A stretch of 64,000 nt of DNA, taken from the NCBI GenBank assembly GCA_030704615.1, contig CM060733.1:50220001-50284000 (forward strand), written 5' to 3'. The number at the start of each line of letters is the position of its first letter. The first letter of the stretch is position 1. The notes beneath the pieces are model-generated. The model searched no databases. It had not been told where the DNA came from and saw only the letters and a program-made list of their open reading frames with translations. The DNA comes from Takakia lepidozioides. Lineage: Eukaryota; Streptophyta; Takakiopsida; Takakiales; Takakiaceae. Below, in pieces: positions 12,401-25,145 of this stretch. Position numbers and translations under genes: made by a program.

Positions 12401-15400
12401 ACTGTGTCTACTGCTATCCAGACAATGTGTTTATGCTGAATTGTCAACTTGCACAGGACCACAGTACCAAATGTCACCAGCAGAGGCAGACCAGAGTGGC
12501 TCCTCAGGGTGAGCCATCAGAAACTGACTTCAGATAGAGCTAAAACTCCATTCACAAAGACTGCTACCCACGTTACACCAGCCACCTGGAAAAACTCGTG
12601 TGGGAGCATATGAGAGATAGAGCTTTGCACCTGGTATTCAAGAGCTTGATGGGAGAGAAATTTTTGGTACTCAATGTCCTTCCTGCGTAGGCTGCATAGC
12701 TCTTGTGCAGATCTGACTTCAGCTTCACGCACCTTCTTCTGAGATTCTTTCACCTGCACTTCCAGGGAATCAATAATTTCTTTGGACTCCATTTCAATCT
12801 CTCTCTTCTGATTCTCCAGTCTCAGGAGATGTTCCTCATCCAGCCGCTTGATGTAATCCAACTCATTCTTCAGAACTTGGACAGCAGACTTTTTCTCCTC
12901 GCTCTCCTTCACCAACCTGTCCATCTCCTCTTGCTTTACCTTCTTCTCATCTTCCACTTGCTTCTTCTCCATCTTCAAATACCCAGAGATGTCCCACAGA
13001 ACCAGAACCATCCACTTCAATACGTGCATAACATTTCAGTGTCATGCTTGAATACTTGATCAGAATACTTGAATACTTTGGTACTAAATTAGTAGGCCAG
13101 GGACCATAGCCACAAGTACAGTATGGAGCTGGCCTGCACAAGATCTGACGTGAGGAGGGGATTTTACTTTCTGTCAGCGCTCAATACTAGGTCAATAGCC
13201 AGAGCGCCTGCCCGGATAAAGGCACCTTAAACCTCTTTGGAAGCCATCCTCCATGCAAATGGTGCAAGGCATACATATTTCATTCCACTTTCTGGCCATG
13301 GATTTTCTTCATGTACTCATGTACAGGAAAGTGAAGGATTGCACAAGTAACTCTGCACCTTTGGAATCATCTATACATATATATTGCTCTCTTGAAGAGA
13401 TAGAGAGAGCCATCAAATCAGAACACTCTCTTGAGCTTTCTGCGGACGTTATAAAGCACCATTTCATTTCTCTTAGTCTCTCAGTCGTTGTTATACTACC
13501 CTGCTCACATGAAAAAAAAATTGCAAATACAAACCACCCCATACAAAGGTGTCACTTTTTCAGTCTTTTAGTCAAATAATCCCGATCAAATTTATCAATG
13601 GAGCAGTCAATAGTCCAATTAGTCCCTGAGGGAAAGGTGTTGGGAGCAATTTTACTTCAAATCTGGGCTGGCTTGCTGATCCACATGAAGGCGGGAAACA
13701 ATCTTTGAGTTTTTCACTGGAACTTCTTGTAAAACTAGGTTCCTCCTTGGAATGTTGGGTCATCATGCCATTTGTCTGAAATCCCAGCCAAGTAAAAACA
13801 CAATGTAGAGACATGCAAAGAGAGCCCACCTTGATTTGCCGAAGCTTAGTAGTAAGCAACTGCCACCCCCACCCCGCACCGTGCCAATCAAACAATAGAA
13901 ACCCATCTCAGTGTACATGCTTGCTCCAATGTCTGGCCACTACGGGTCAATTATGTTCATCAGATCTCACCTATCCTTAAAAGTGAAATGCGTTCCTTTC
14001 GCAAATGGAATGCTCATATTGACAAAGATATGTACAGCAACACCCTGTCCTAGTGGAGGCAGGACTTTTCTACATTCAATCAAAACAGTTTGAAAGTCAA
14101 ACAGACGATGTATATGACCGTCATCAAGAATGAGTGTTCAAGCCATCTATGCGCCATAAAGATGGTGTGAACAAGGGTGCACTCTTCATACAGCAAGGAA
14201 GGCTATCGAGCGTTACAAGCAAACAGCTCCATATGGTCTGAGGCAACCTACGGTGGATTTAAGAGGCAGGCATGAACATTGCGTTTCCTACACCACATAA
14301 AGAAAATAGTCTTGGAAGGCAAAGGACATGTCAGCAGTAACATACCTTAACTTCCTCTCCTGAGCCAACTGCCAATGCCTCTAGCACCATGGACCTTGAG
14401 GAGAGTTTTTCTTCTCGCACTAATATGTCCGTCAAGGCACTTTTCATCTGCAAGTTCAACCCCACAGAAGTGCAGTTGGCACAGTTTACCCGACTATACC
14501 CACAGCAGTAGCATGCATCAGGACTGAACCTCTTCAAGAGATCAACAGAGAGCACTGTCTCGAGTAAATGAACCACTGCATAGTAATGCAAAAACCTATA
14601 CAAACACAAGCATCCCTTGAGTTTTGATTGACATGAAAAGATCACAGGTCGCCCCAAAGAAATACAAACAAAGAGGTCAAAATCACACCAGAACTGAAGA
14701 CAGCTGGAAAATGTAGCTTTATCACATACTTTTGTGACTTGTTTCCTTTGTGTGAGAAGGTGGCGCTCAAACTCCTCCATCACTTTGCGGAGCATGAACT
14801 CCACCAACTGCAACAACAAACTAGGCAACACTGCCTCAGCTTTTATTTTTTCTGATTCTTAAGTTGGAGGAAAAGGGTGTATGCCCCAAATGAGACGTTA
14901 AAACCCACTGATCTTGACCTGAATACGCATAGTGCATACCATAGGCAATACCTGATGACATATCCACAAAGTGAGCAGAATCCCCAAATGTACTTTTTGG
15001 AAGCTAATTAAATGTGAATCAATGATAGTATTCAGGCAGACAACCTTGGCTTCCAAGTCCTAACAAAAACCAGGTTTTGCAGACCATGTAACACAGTACA
15101 TTAAATGTTGACCTCACCATTGGTACTTCTTCTGCCGGCTTATCCCCAAGAATGGCACTAATAAGGCTCAACAGTGACTGGGAAGGAGCATTCTGCAACA
15201 AACATATCAATACAGTTGATGAGATGCCTATAATCAATTCCAAAGGTACTTGTCTTGTAAGGGATTCAGAAAAGCTTACTCCTGCCAAATGATTGGTAGA
15301 AGAAAGCTACACTATTCCAAAAGATACATCAAAACTGGATCAACAGATCAAGACTGGAATTGCCATACCTGCCCAAGAAGATATTTACATTCATTGCCAC

Positions 15401-18400
15401 AAATGACGTCTTCGGAAGCCGAAACCACAACACTGACAGCCAAAGTAGATATCCTGCTAAATTACAGGTCAGACTGAAAGAATGTACATACATCGATTAC
15501 CGTTGTGGATCCATAGGACTCTAAAGCAGTAGGCAGGTATTGCATACGCCTCGCCTTCACTTGCAGAATATCACGAAATTTGTGGCCAATGTGTTGAAGC
15601 CAGGTGGAAGTTGCAGCTGGAAATCAGAGGTGAAACACACTCAGGTCCAAGACTTATCTTCTAGCATGTAGCTGTTCGGTGAAAACGAACAGAGCATTGG
15701 GAGACTCATATACTCATAAATAGTATTGAAAATCTTCTCTATCAAGAAGTACAGTCCACTTCCTTTGACTAACATACATTTGTTTATATCCTTCCCCCAA
15801 CAACTCACAGTGCTCCGAAAGAAACTGTTGAATAACACAAAGAGTCACTAGAAGCCCACCCCAAAAGCCAATCTATGAAGGCATCTGCAATTATGAGACA
15901 GGCAAGGGATAGTAAAGCTAGGGGTTCCTAACCCCTAACGATTATCAAGACTTCTCGATAGCTAACTCAACAAGTAGGCTTATTGAGGCTATTGTGTCAA
16001 CCTTGGCAGATAGAGGTAGGAGCCCACAATAGCTGGGAGCTCAAAAGCATACCCAGCTAAAATATATGGTAAGACATCATATTAACATAAACAGTGGACG
16101 AGGAGAACAACTCCCAACTCAACTACCTGAAGTATTCCCATTTGACATAAGCTCGTCCACATCATAACCTCCATCCAAGCTCCCATTCTGACCAAACCGC
16201 TCACTGTTGGATGGCAAACTCCCCTCGACAGAAGCTCTACTGTCCTTTTCACAGCTCAACATATCATTGGACCAGGCAGGAGATGCCATGCCATCATCGT
16301 CAAGGCCATCCCCATCAGGAAGACCCCACTTTCTTCGAGCCTGGTTGCAATAGCTGGTGAGACTTTTAGATCGTGTTAGATATTTCCCAGGATTTGATGT
16401 ATGTCCAGTGGAACCATTGGGCGATTTGAGCCTCCAAAACCCGAGTCCCCCGCCCTGCTTCCATTCGTGGTAGGATTTAAGTCCCAATATGCAATCCACT
16501 AATTTTCCTGATGAACCTGGAGATAAACCGCCCTAATCACATTGAGCAAGACATACACGAAAGGCCAATTCTCAGTGCCCTGAAAAGAGTAAAACATAAC
16601 CCATTCCCGCCTCTTCAATCCCACCATGTGCTAATTGATAATTCTCCTTGAAGGTGGGGGGAAAGCAGAAAGGGGTAGTCAAAGCATGTGACACAAAGGC
16701 CCAACTATTAGACAACAACCAGAGTGCCTGGAAAACATATAATTGGTTTGCTCAAGCATGGATTGCTGTCCTAGGTAACACATCACTGCAACTCCTAAGA
16801 TCCTCAATTCCTGCCTCCTTGCATCAGGATGGCCAATTGCCTTTCTCAATCCCTACATATACTGAAAGTGATAAGCCAGCCTCATCATTGGTCATTTTCT
16901 ACCTGCTCCAGGTCAGAAACTTCAAACGAAGGCAGCCCCATGTCTTCAATTGCCACCAGAAAATTTCTGACATTCTCAAAATATTGATATGCTGATTGAG
17001 CCCCCTCAAGTTGACTTGAAAGTGCTGGATTCTCAACCACCTGCCCGTAAGGAGAAGCCACATGAAACACTTCAAATAGAGTCCACAGTAGAATTCTCAA
17101 ACTAGCAAAGCCTTCTCCATGTACATGAGAGGGGACTGGTAATGAAAACCTGCCTTGTCTACAAATACCACTTTGGTCCTGCATCAACACAATTATGCCA
17201 AAAAGTTGTGCACAGCCTCATACCCAACCTTTTGGTCTGATATGTTCTTTGTTGATTCTGTCGCATTGTGGAAGTGGTTGGGATGGTGTCCAGTGGCCAG
17301 AAAATTTTCTATATCATTCCCTCCCTTTCTCTCCACCTTCGTGCCACATTTATGATCGGCTTCTTCTTTTTTCATTGCAAATTGCTCTAAGAAACTTCTC
17401 TTTATTTACAGTTCTCTCTCCACTGTGCCAGACGAGCCATGGGCCTCCCAGGGGGATAATAAAATGTCTTCACATTCTCTCTCTCTCGTCCTATGGTCAT
17501 TTGAAATTCTTTCCTTACTTGTGGAACACACACAACCAGACACAACAAATTTGGTAACAATGTGAAGCTAAATGGGGGTAGCAGCAGAGATTGGCACGCA
17601 ACTGGCAGTAGGTGGCTGGTCCATGGCAGAATGAATCAACCTTTGAATTTTAAAGCTACTCCCAAGAAGAAATGCCATATGAACTTTCTACACCCCAGAT
17701 GATTGAAAATGAAGGATTGGAATCTGCACCTTTGGTACTGCTCCAGGTTGAACCTTGTTCACAACATTGCAGAGAACCAGTCCATTCCTTAAGCACAGCC
17801 TAAACTCCTCTTCAGAGGGCTCATTTGGGAGGGATAGGCATCCAACCATCTCTTGCAACCAGGATACTGCTAGAACCCTCCTACTTGCTGAAACCCCCAA
17901 TCATTCCAAGCCATTCTGCAGGTTATAAGAGTTTTTACAAGAATCCCAGGTTTTGTAATGAAAGCATCCAAGGCCCCAATTTCCACCTTATGGTCAATCA
18001 ACCAAGAAAGTCTGTAGCTAGAGTCCTGTACCTAACAGGCAGGGTTATGAAGTGGATGAATAAGCTGAGTCAACAGTAGACAAAATTAATTCAGAGGTTT
18101 AGCCATGTGCTTGTTACAGCTAGCAGGAATGTGGCCTGGTTGAGCATGATGAACGGTAACATCATCTGGGGAACAACAACGGAGCCAACAAAAATATGTA
18201 TCGTGGGATGCCTAACAAAAACAAACCTGCTTCTTCTGCCCTCCTGGAAGCCATGTGTGTGTCACTCAATCTGGCCCCTGCGTCTAAACTGCAATTCTTT
18301 ATTGGAGTTGGGAAATCTGCATCCCTGTCCTTCCTTACTCCATCTTTTGGATGGCTGTAAGACTGGCCTTTGAGCCTCTCATAGTCGAGTGCTGTCCTGT

Positions 18401-18488
18401 CTGGCAAATGAAAGGGGCTGTTCCCCTGATAGCCGGGGGGAAGACCGTTTGCTGAGCCCATAATTGCATTCCCGTACGTTTCGTGCAT
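6456..18488 (-). CDS. Kinesin-14 motor with N-terminal calponin-homology domain (KCH/KIN-14 class)
   Basis: This is a microtubule motor of the plant KIN-14 group with an actin-binding-type CH domain. KCH proteins are known to link microtubules and actin. Minus-strand exons by splice consensus and phase: 18488-18227, 17887-17730, 17040-16903, 16532-16127, 15616-15501, 15192-15118, 14807-14730, 14447-14346, 13775-13656, 12972-12631, 12235-12154, 12012-11917, 11687-11505, 11113-11007, 10706-about 10509, 9925-9768, 9479-9226, 9054-8891, 8616-8434, 7875-7067, 6904-6811, then a last exon from 6666. The CH domain spans exons 2-4 ([24 protein letters not shown]). A coiled coil is in exon 10. The motor runs from [11 protein letters not shown] through P-loop [23 protein letters not shown] and [19 protein letters not shown]. 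Length is about 1,390 residues, typical of the class. Two junctions are unsure: exon 15/16, and the last exon, where strict phase gives a stop at 6622 while a longer basic frame runs to 6456. Confidence 0.93.
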
Positions 18489-21400
18489 GGCTTCGCCACA
18501 AGGTTCTTCCGCAGGGTGTTCTGGTTGCTGTTTTCTTAGGACAATGTGGCACTATTTCGAAGTTCCAATTTCTGAATGGAGACTCGATGTTCGAATGGCA
18601 ATCCCAATAAATTTGTCAAGTCTGCTCAAATAGAAAAGCCAAAAAATCCGCGAAAGACATCGGTGTTGATGTATCATACACAAATTTCCACTTCATACAC
18701 ACTCCTTTCATTACATTCGCAGAGCTAACACAATACGTGATCTCTTCCGCTTAGAAGCTCCTCCATCGTGCCACTCTACACGTCCCCAGTCAAAAGCTTT
18801 CGTTCTATTATCCGTGTCATTCGTGTATGAAATGCCTTTAATGCGCAGACTCCAGTTGACGACCTTGCGGTGACGGTCCTTCGACCCTCCGCAACAGGCT
18901 TATTTGAATAAAATGACGCGAGCATCGCCAACGACATTCGCAAGAGCTGCATTGGCATTGAATTAGAAGTCTTCAGGACTCTTCCACTAACCGAAGAAGA
19001 TAGTGAAAAGCAATTGGAGACAGATCATCTCTAACCATGAATTGCGCACAATTAGTGATATAAACCCTACATTTTTAATCACTGTGGACTCTCGAATGCC
19101 GTCTATTTCCTCAGCCATGCTTTCTCACATTTCCTTGGGCGTCCCCCCACCATAGACTTTTTCGAATGCCGAAGGTAGATACTTAGATAGATAGACAACA
19201 ACAAAGCAACGAGTCACACACCGAACAGAGAACGTTCGTTCCTACATCACACTCGTCCAAATTTGCGCTGTACGCAAACCACAATGGTGGAATGATAATG
19301 AAAGGCCAGCCGTGCTACGGTGTCCTCAAAGAAAAAAATTGTTCCAGAAATAGGTTTATTATCCCCAAACAGAGGGGAAGACGGACGGACGGACCATAAG
19401 AAGAGCAAAAGCCAACAAATGGAGCGGAGTTGATGTGAATGCCAATACCTCTCTCTCCTTCACCACTCGACATAGGCACCGCGCTGCAGCACAAACCGCG
19501 CTCGATACACTCCACCACCTCAAGAGACTAGACTATACAGAGCAGATTGAAAAAGAACAGCCGAGATTACAGAGAAGCTTCACAAACGTAACCAAAGTCC
19601 GAGAAATCCTTAAACAGCCACGAAATTGAGCGGCGAATCCTACGAAACGATAATCAATCACAACAACTACCTACAACACACCACAGCACTAGAAATTTGG
19701 TGAGAAACATGCACAGTGCACACCGACAATCTTCCAACAACCAAGCCAAGATCCGATTGAGCAACAGTGAGGAGCATGCGCGCGGATAATGGCATGCCCC
19801 CCTCTCGAAACTCTCCCATGCCCATCGCGGCATGGCATTCGGCCGACTGATCTCGGGGTCACCCATCCGTTGGGCTGGGCCAACCAACCAGAAGGCTGCA
19901 GCCTATCTCACTAGTAAATGCGCGAGCAGACAATCAATACGAATTAATGCGACTAGTTAGCCGCCGTAGTTCTACTAGTAACTCGCCATAACACCGGCTG
20001 TAAAGCCGCCCGAAGTTTAAAACGGTCCGCTGAAACCGCCGCGCAGACAACGAGACGACCGCGCGGCCACAAATTCAAAATTGGCACCATGGCCATGTGC
20101 ATGGCCCGGCATGGCATGAAGAAAGTGCACTTTAACGTTCGGGGAGCCAATAATCAGCATCCACGTAAAGTGCGGGGAGGTGGCCACGTTCGCTGACGTG
20201 GCAAGCCCACGATATTTGACTGGGCGGCGACTACGGTCCCCCCGGTAACGGTATAATTAGGGTTGGGAGCTTGAGATCCTCCTTGTTCCACTACACTACC
20301 TGCACCAAGGTAATTTTCAGTATTCACTGCTGTTCAGAGTCCGACTTTGTGTGTGTGGTGTCTGCCTGCCCGTTTAGAAGTGCTTGCTATCATACACATG
20401 GCAGTCATGGAAAGGTAATTGAAATGACAAGCCATAGATACTTTGATGTCACACTTCGGGTGACCAGCTTCACTACAGGTCACATACACATTTATCTTGG
20501 ATTCATATACAAAGGATATATGATTTAATCTCGCCCTGCAATGCCTGAAAATATATATCAGCCTTTATCTTTTATCTGGAGGGCAATTTTTTTTTAAGGA
20601 AAGGGAGGGCAATTTAAATCATTAAGTTTCGAATTACCCTTATCCCTACTGAGAGTGAGTCTGGTGACTATGGTTAGTGTGTACTTACTTTACTTTACTT
20701 ACGTTTCCAAAAATAGGTACATAGGTAGTTCATTGTGACAGTATATAAATAGCCACATTTGTTTTTTATGTTTTTTCTGGCTGATAATTTCTGTTAAACT
20801 ATTGTCATAAACTTTAATGAAAAATATCTTGTACATCTCTGGAAAACGGAGAGACTCGTTCTAGAAAAGCCAGTGTAACAAAGAGCCACTTCACCTTGCG
20901 GCTATTGGCCTACGGGGCGATGAGGCTTGGAAGCTCTGGGACAATCATAGTTGGGGCCACTTTAGTACCAAGACTAAGACCAATTCAAAATGCAATGATC
21001 GAGGCCATTTTTTGGTCATATTTTTATACACCAGGGAAGAAGACCAAGAATGACAAGGCGGGTAAGTGACGTTGATTATGGTGGAAGATTGTTGGTCTAG
21101 GTACCGAGACAGGAACCCAAGTGTTTGGAGGACCAACTCTTGGACCCTGGACCAAGTATGGAAACATTAGAATAGAATATATGTGTCTCACATGATCGTT
21201 AGAATCAACCTAGAACGCCAAGCGTCAAGTGGGAAAGTGAAGATAAACCTCATTTTAAGTTTTCTTCGTGCCTTTACAATGTGACACACCAACTTTGGTC
21301 ATTGATACATTAATATTTTAATATGTATCTAAGGGCCAAGATCTGGATCAATTTGAAGCATATTGGGTCGTTCGTGTATCTTTCATCGGTGTCTAAAGTG

Positions 21401-21490
21401 GCCTTTATTTGGAAATTGATTTCCAATGATATATCATCCAACAAAACATTGTCCACTGTACTAAAGTAGCCATTAATTTGGATGTAGTTT
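18489..21490. other. Upstream region of the kinesin gene; no gene seen
   Basis: This holds the presumed 5' UTR and promoter of the minus-strand kinesin gene. A GC-richer block at about 19950-20250 contains several ACGT-core motifs (ccacgtaaag, gccacgttcgctgacgtggc). Frames here are short and unrelated to known families. No RNA gene or transposon end was identified. Confidence 0.45.
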
Positions 21491-22550
21491 CCCAATGGGA
21501 AAAAAATGTTGGGCTACCTGGGAGGCAAAAGGACTCTCTCATATTGCCAATGTCTGGGAAGATGGTCAGTTTCCGGCCTCTTGTCCTCTATTATTTCGGC
21601 CAGATCCATTGTTTGTGCTTGGGATCATATTAAAAGAGGGGTACATTACGTTCAGCCCGAGGTCCATGCACAACCAGCGAACTACCAGTACGGTTTGGAT
21701 GCTCTCAAGGAAACCGCAGGCTTGCCCTCTTGGCCACCTCCACCTCTGTTAATCATTAGGAAGGACTTCTCTTCTAGGCTGGGAAGGGTAGGCATTTGAC
21801 CCTTCTAGGCACAGGAGAAATGCATCATGATCTAGCTTACCGGATACGGGTTTTTGAAACGTCATCTGGTTCAACAGAACCCAGCCCGCCCTTTGATGCG
21901 CAGATTTGCTGGGCTTAGAAACTATCTTTTGTTTGGATCCTTTCTTTTCCCCTAAGTAGGCTGCAGTTCGACCCTGGAGAGTGGTCATGGATGGATGGCA
22001 AGAAAACACCATTGTTTGGGTTCAAAGTCAAGACAGGATACAAAATGCTTCTCAGGCAGAACAATTTTACTGCCAAGTGGAATCTTGACCTACAAATCCC
22101 TGGCTGGAACTCTATCTGGAAGGATATCTGGGCCAAGCACCATTCGGCCAAGATCAGTGTTTTTTTTGTGGAAATTGGCAAACAGGATTCTCCCAATGGC
22201 AACCTGCTTCCCTGAGCAGGATACTACTTGTCATGCCTGTAACAGAAATTTGGAAGAATCAGTAGAGTATGTTTTTATAGAATGCAATTCTGTTGTTAGA
22301 ACCTAGCAGCTGGTGATAAGGTTCTACCTAAACTGGAAAGTAGTGTCACCTACTGATGCTCCCTTACTGATGCTTAATCTACGCAATGGCTCGATCTGCA
22401 ACTCCTGCCCAATTTGGGGGGGGGGATGCTAGAGTGTGAGCCTAGCCACGCGAGCACAGGAGCTTGTGAGCCCAAGAGCCTGACGTGAGCCCAGTCCACG
22501 TGGCACGAGAATGGGGGAAGATGCAGGGTGTATTTCCGCTGATGAGCACT

Positions 22551-22795
22551 CATTACCGTGGAAACATGACAAACATGGCAAATTGGCAAACACGGCAAAC
22601 CCTAACCCCTAACCCTTAGCGAACTGCCATGTTCGTGAAGGGAAACAGGTTGGGAATTAAGGTGATGTCATTACCGCGGAAACACGGCAAACCGGGGAAA
22701 CGCTGCAAATCGTAACTCCAAACCCTAACCCTAACCCTAGCGAACTACCATGTTCGTGGAGGGAAACAGGGTTGGGAATTAAGGGGCATCAGGCA
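22551..22795. repeat. Two 118-bp tandem units with telomere-like CCCTAA runs
   Basis: Unit starts at 22551 (cattaccgtgg) and 22669 (cattaccgcgg) are 118 bp apart. Each contains ggcaaac repeats, an aaccctaaccc run, gcgaact-ccatgttcgtg and gggaaacagg-ttgggaatta. The copies differ by scattered substitutions. They lie inside the left arm of the Mutator-like element. Confidence 0.75.
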
Positions 22796-22828
22796 CATGA
22801 GAATTCAAAAATACATTGAAAAAAAATA

Positions 22829-22870
<42 letters not shown>

Positions 22871-22874
22871 CCCC

Positions 22875-23290
22875 TCCTTGCATTTGGATAGATGTCGTCG
22901 ATGATCATCGTGAAATCATGATCATGAAGCAATTGAGTGACGCACTTAGTTCTTCGCAGGGGAAGGGAATATATATTGTGTTTTTTTTTCTGTCCCTCCC
23001 CCCCCCCCCCCCCCCCCCCCGCGCAGAACTGAGTGCATCAACACACTCAATTTCTTCATGATCATGATTTCAGGATGATCATCGTTGACATCGACGACAG
23101 TATTGTGCGGGTCCGGATTTTCACCCCGAGTACCCGGCGGGTTGGAGAAAAAAAAAATATATATATATTGTTTTTTTTTGGTTCCCACCCCCCGCAGAGA
23201 ACTGAGTGCGTCAACACACTCAATTACTTCATGATCATGTTTTCAGGATGACCATCGACGACAGTGTTGTGCGGGTCCGGATTTTCACCT
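22875..23290. repeat. Inverted and direct repeat array with poly-T and poly-C spacers
   Basis: The segment at about 22890-22960 is the reverse complement of about 23028-23098 (shared core gaagcaattgagtg / cactcaatttcttc, plus catgatcatga). A further direct copy lies at about 23198-23260. The copies are separated by runs of T, C and (AT)n. The arrangement can fold into a large hairpin. Confidence 0.7.
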
Positions 23291-23312
23291 TGGGTACCCG
23301 ATGGGTTAGGGT

Positions 23313-23737
23313 CAGCGTTTTTTTTTATTGGCGATTTTTCGCCATTTGGCCGCCTACAAATCCCCTTGGCGAATGAAACAAAGGGAAAAAAATGTCCAAA
23401 TAAGGCAGTTTTCGCCAAAAATTGGGGGTCTCAAAAAAATCCTCGCCTGTGGACACGCACGGGGCCAACACAAATGTAGCCATGGCGGGCCCCATACAGG
23501 ATGATCTGACGGGCCAGATGAGGAGTGGGTTGAGGATTGTGGGGCCTCCTCCGTTTCCCATCCCAAGGAGATGCTCGTCGCCGGTTTCCATTTGATTCGC
23601 GAAATATGGCAAGGGTGGAAATACATGTAGCCTACCAATTCGAGGAAAATACCTAGAGTGGGCCACTTGCACTAGCCTACACCCAATATATATAGCCACT
23701 CCTACTCATTTTCAAAATCCCTTAAAAAAAACCATGG
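23313..23737. mobile_element. hAT-type MITE, family member 1 (425 bp)
   Basis: The ends are CAGCGTTTTTTTTT and AAAAAAAACCATG, flanked by gttagggt (23305-23312) and gtcagggt (23738-23745), an 8-bp duplication with one mismatch. Internal blocks ggcgatttttcgccatttgg at the left and tagccactcctactcatttt at the right match the MITEs at 27275 and 41469. It sits inside the Mutator-like element. The middle 250 bp are not shared with the other two copies. Confidence 0.78.
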
Positions 23738-23890
23738 TCAGGGTCCGGGTTACCTATCCGGATCCGGACCCGTGCCATCACCAAAAACTCGGACCCTGAT
23801 CCGGGTTCATTTTTAAAATGAACCCGGAACCGGACCCGGACCCGCCATCTAGGTCCAAAACCCGTTAAAGCCGTACTCGCGGGCCAGAGT
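23738..23890. repeat. Short stretch dense in gggtccgg / ccggaccc motifs
   Basis: This holds several direct and inverted copies of gggtccggg, ggatccgg and cggaccc. The subsegment 23741-23801 has near-inverted ends (agggtccgggtt / aactcggaccct). No target duplication was found, so this is recorded only as a repeat, possibly a transposon terminus remnant. Confidence 0.4.
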
Positions 23891-25145
23891 TGGTATAGCC
23901 ATTTTCCCTAGTTCACTAGTTGACTTTCTAGAGAGTTTGACTTCTAGAGAGTTCTACTTTCTAGATAGTTCTACTATTGTCGGTGGGTTGAAAAGCAACT
24001 CACTAGTGGGTGTGGCTGCTGAGTATACTTATAAGAACAGTGACTAGAGAGGGTTGGGGCTTGGTGAGAGTGGGGCCAGGTGGGATTGCGGCTTGGGACT
24101 CGTCTTCAAGGTGGAGCGCTTGGGGCTGGTGAAGGGTGGGACCAGCTGCGTGAAGTGCTTGGGGGTGGGAGTGTTTGGGGTTGACGAAGTAGGGCTGGGG
24201 GAATTGGGTCAATTGTTGTGCTTCTAAAGGGGACTCAATATTGCCGTGTTTGTCGTATATTACCGTGTTTGCCGTGTTTGGAAGTTTTGTCGTGTTCACA
24301 TCTTCTTCTAAAATATACGTTTCCACGGTAATAGGACCCCCTCTAAACCCTGTCCTCGGTTATAGGACTTGCTTCTCCCTCTTCTAAACCCTGGGCTCAC
24401 GGTTAGAGGGCAAAGCGTAAGCCGAGCTCATGGGCTCACGCGGCTAGACTCACGCCGTAGCTACGCTCCCAATTTGGGCATGCCTGAGGGCACACACTCT
24501 ATGGACACTGTGGAAGGCTAGATGCAGCCAGGTCTTTGAAGGAAGACATCCAAGCATCAGATTCATTCTGTTTAAGCTGTATTCTGAGTTGTTGACTGAG
24601 AGGAAAAGACATGGGTGTCACTGGTTGCTACAACAGGCAGATGCAATGAAAGGAGGAGTCGTCAATTTCTCACGGATTTCGACATCACCTAAGGCAAAGA
24701 TGACAGCCTATGCACCAGGCTCGATGATTCGAGAGTCCAGTGGCACGATGATATCCCCCGGGCCTGGCAAATCGCCGGTTGAATCGGATGGTCTTGATGT
24801 CAATTGGAAACATCTCAATCTACGGGCTGCGAAGTCCAAGGCCCACCTGGAATTTGGGGTGTGAGCAATCGTTGCTCTGATGTTGCAAGATTTTAGGTGC
24901 CAAACTCTATATATGATGCAACACTAAGACCACTTCTTGTCTTCACTTCTGCATCACTGATATTCCCTGATCTTTGTTAGACAGCCTAGACTTTCACTAT
25001 CCCCCCCCTCTCATAGTGCAGGGTGCTTCCCCTTGTGATACGCCGATATGGCCCCATCAGAGGTTATTTTTTCCTCCTCTCTGTATTGTTTTGCACCTTC
25101 AATAAATTATCAGGGCCTCTACCCCCTGTTGCAAATAAATAAATA

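Larger units (their letters stand above)
22419..24469. mobile_element. Mutator-like non-autonomous element (2,051 bp) inserted in the LINE
   Basis: An exact 9-bp duplication CAATTTGGG flanks it (22410-22418 and 24470-24478). A 9-bp duplication is characteristic of Mutator-like elements. The long terminal inverted repeats are imperfect. Left gtgagcctagccacgcgagc pairs with the right-end complement gtgagtctagccgcgtgagc, and the pairing continues to attaccgtggaaac on both sides (about 22551 and 24330). Removing the element rejoins the LINE frame. Inside are tandem and inverted repeats and a nested hAT MITE but no transposase. Confidence 0.82.
21500..25145 (+). mobile_element. LINE (non-LTR) ORF2 3' part with 3' tail, split by a Mutator-like element
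   Basis: Plus-strand frames read LQFDPGEWSWMDGKKTPLFG (about 21960-22023), FLWKLANRILP (about 22163-22195) and CHACNRNLEESVEYVFIEC (about 22232-22288), the zinc-binding zf-RVT end of a plant LINE ORF2. After the insertion at 22419-24469 the frame resumes with PIWACLRAHTLWTLWKARC and stays open to a stop at 24862-24864. The same block (VWASLRAHTLWNLWKTRC) is present in the LINE at 55-58 kb. A 3' UTR follows, ending near 25100-25145 with gggcctctaccccctgttgc and an (AAAT)n tail. Several stops and shifts upstream of 22000 make it dead. The 5' part, including the RT core, is missing. Confidence 0.85.

Noticed and set aside
12703-13059. Plus-strand ORF of 118 codons
   Set aside because: It is the antisense of the kinesin coiled-coil exon (12972-12631) and its Leu/Phe-rich composition is the mirror of Glu/Lys codons.
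17195-17557. Plus-strand ORF of 120 codons
   Set aside because: It lies in an intron between kinesin exons 2 and 3 on the other strand and resembles no family.
22816-23061. Poly-Phe/Pro ORFs in both strands
   Set aside because: They are translations of poly-T and poly-C runs inside the Mutator-like element.
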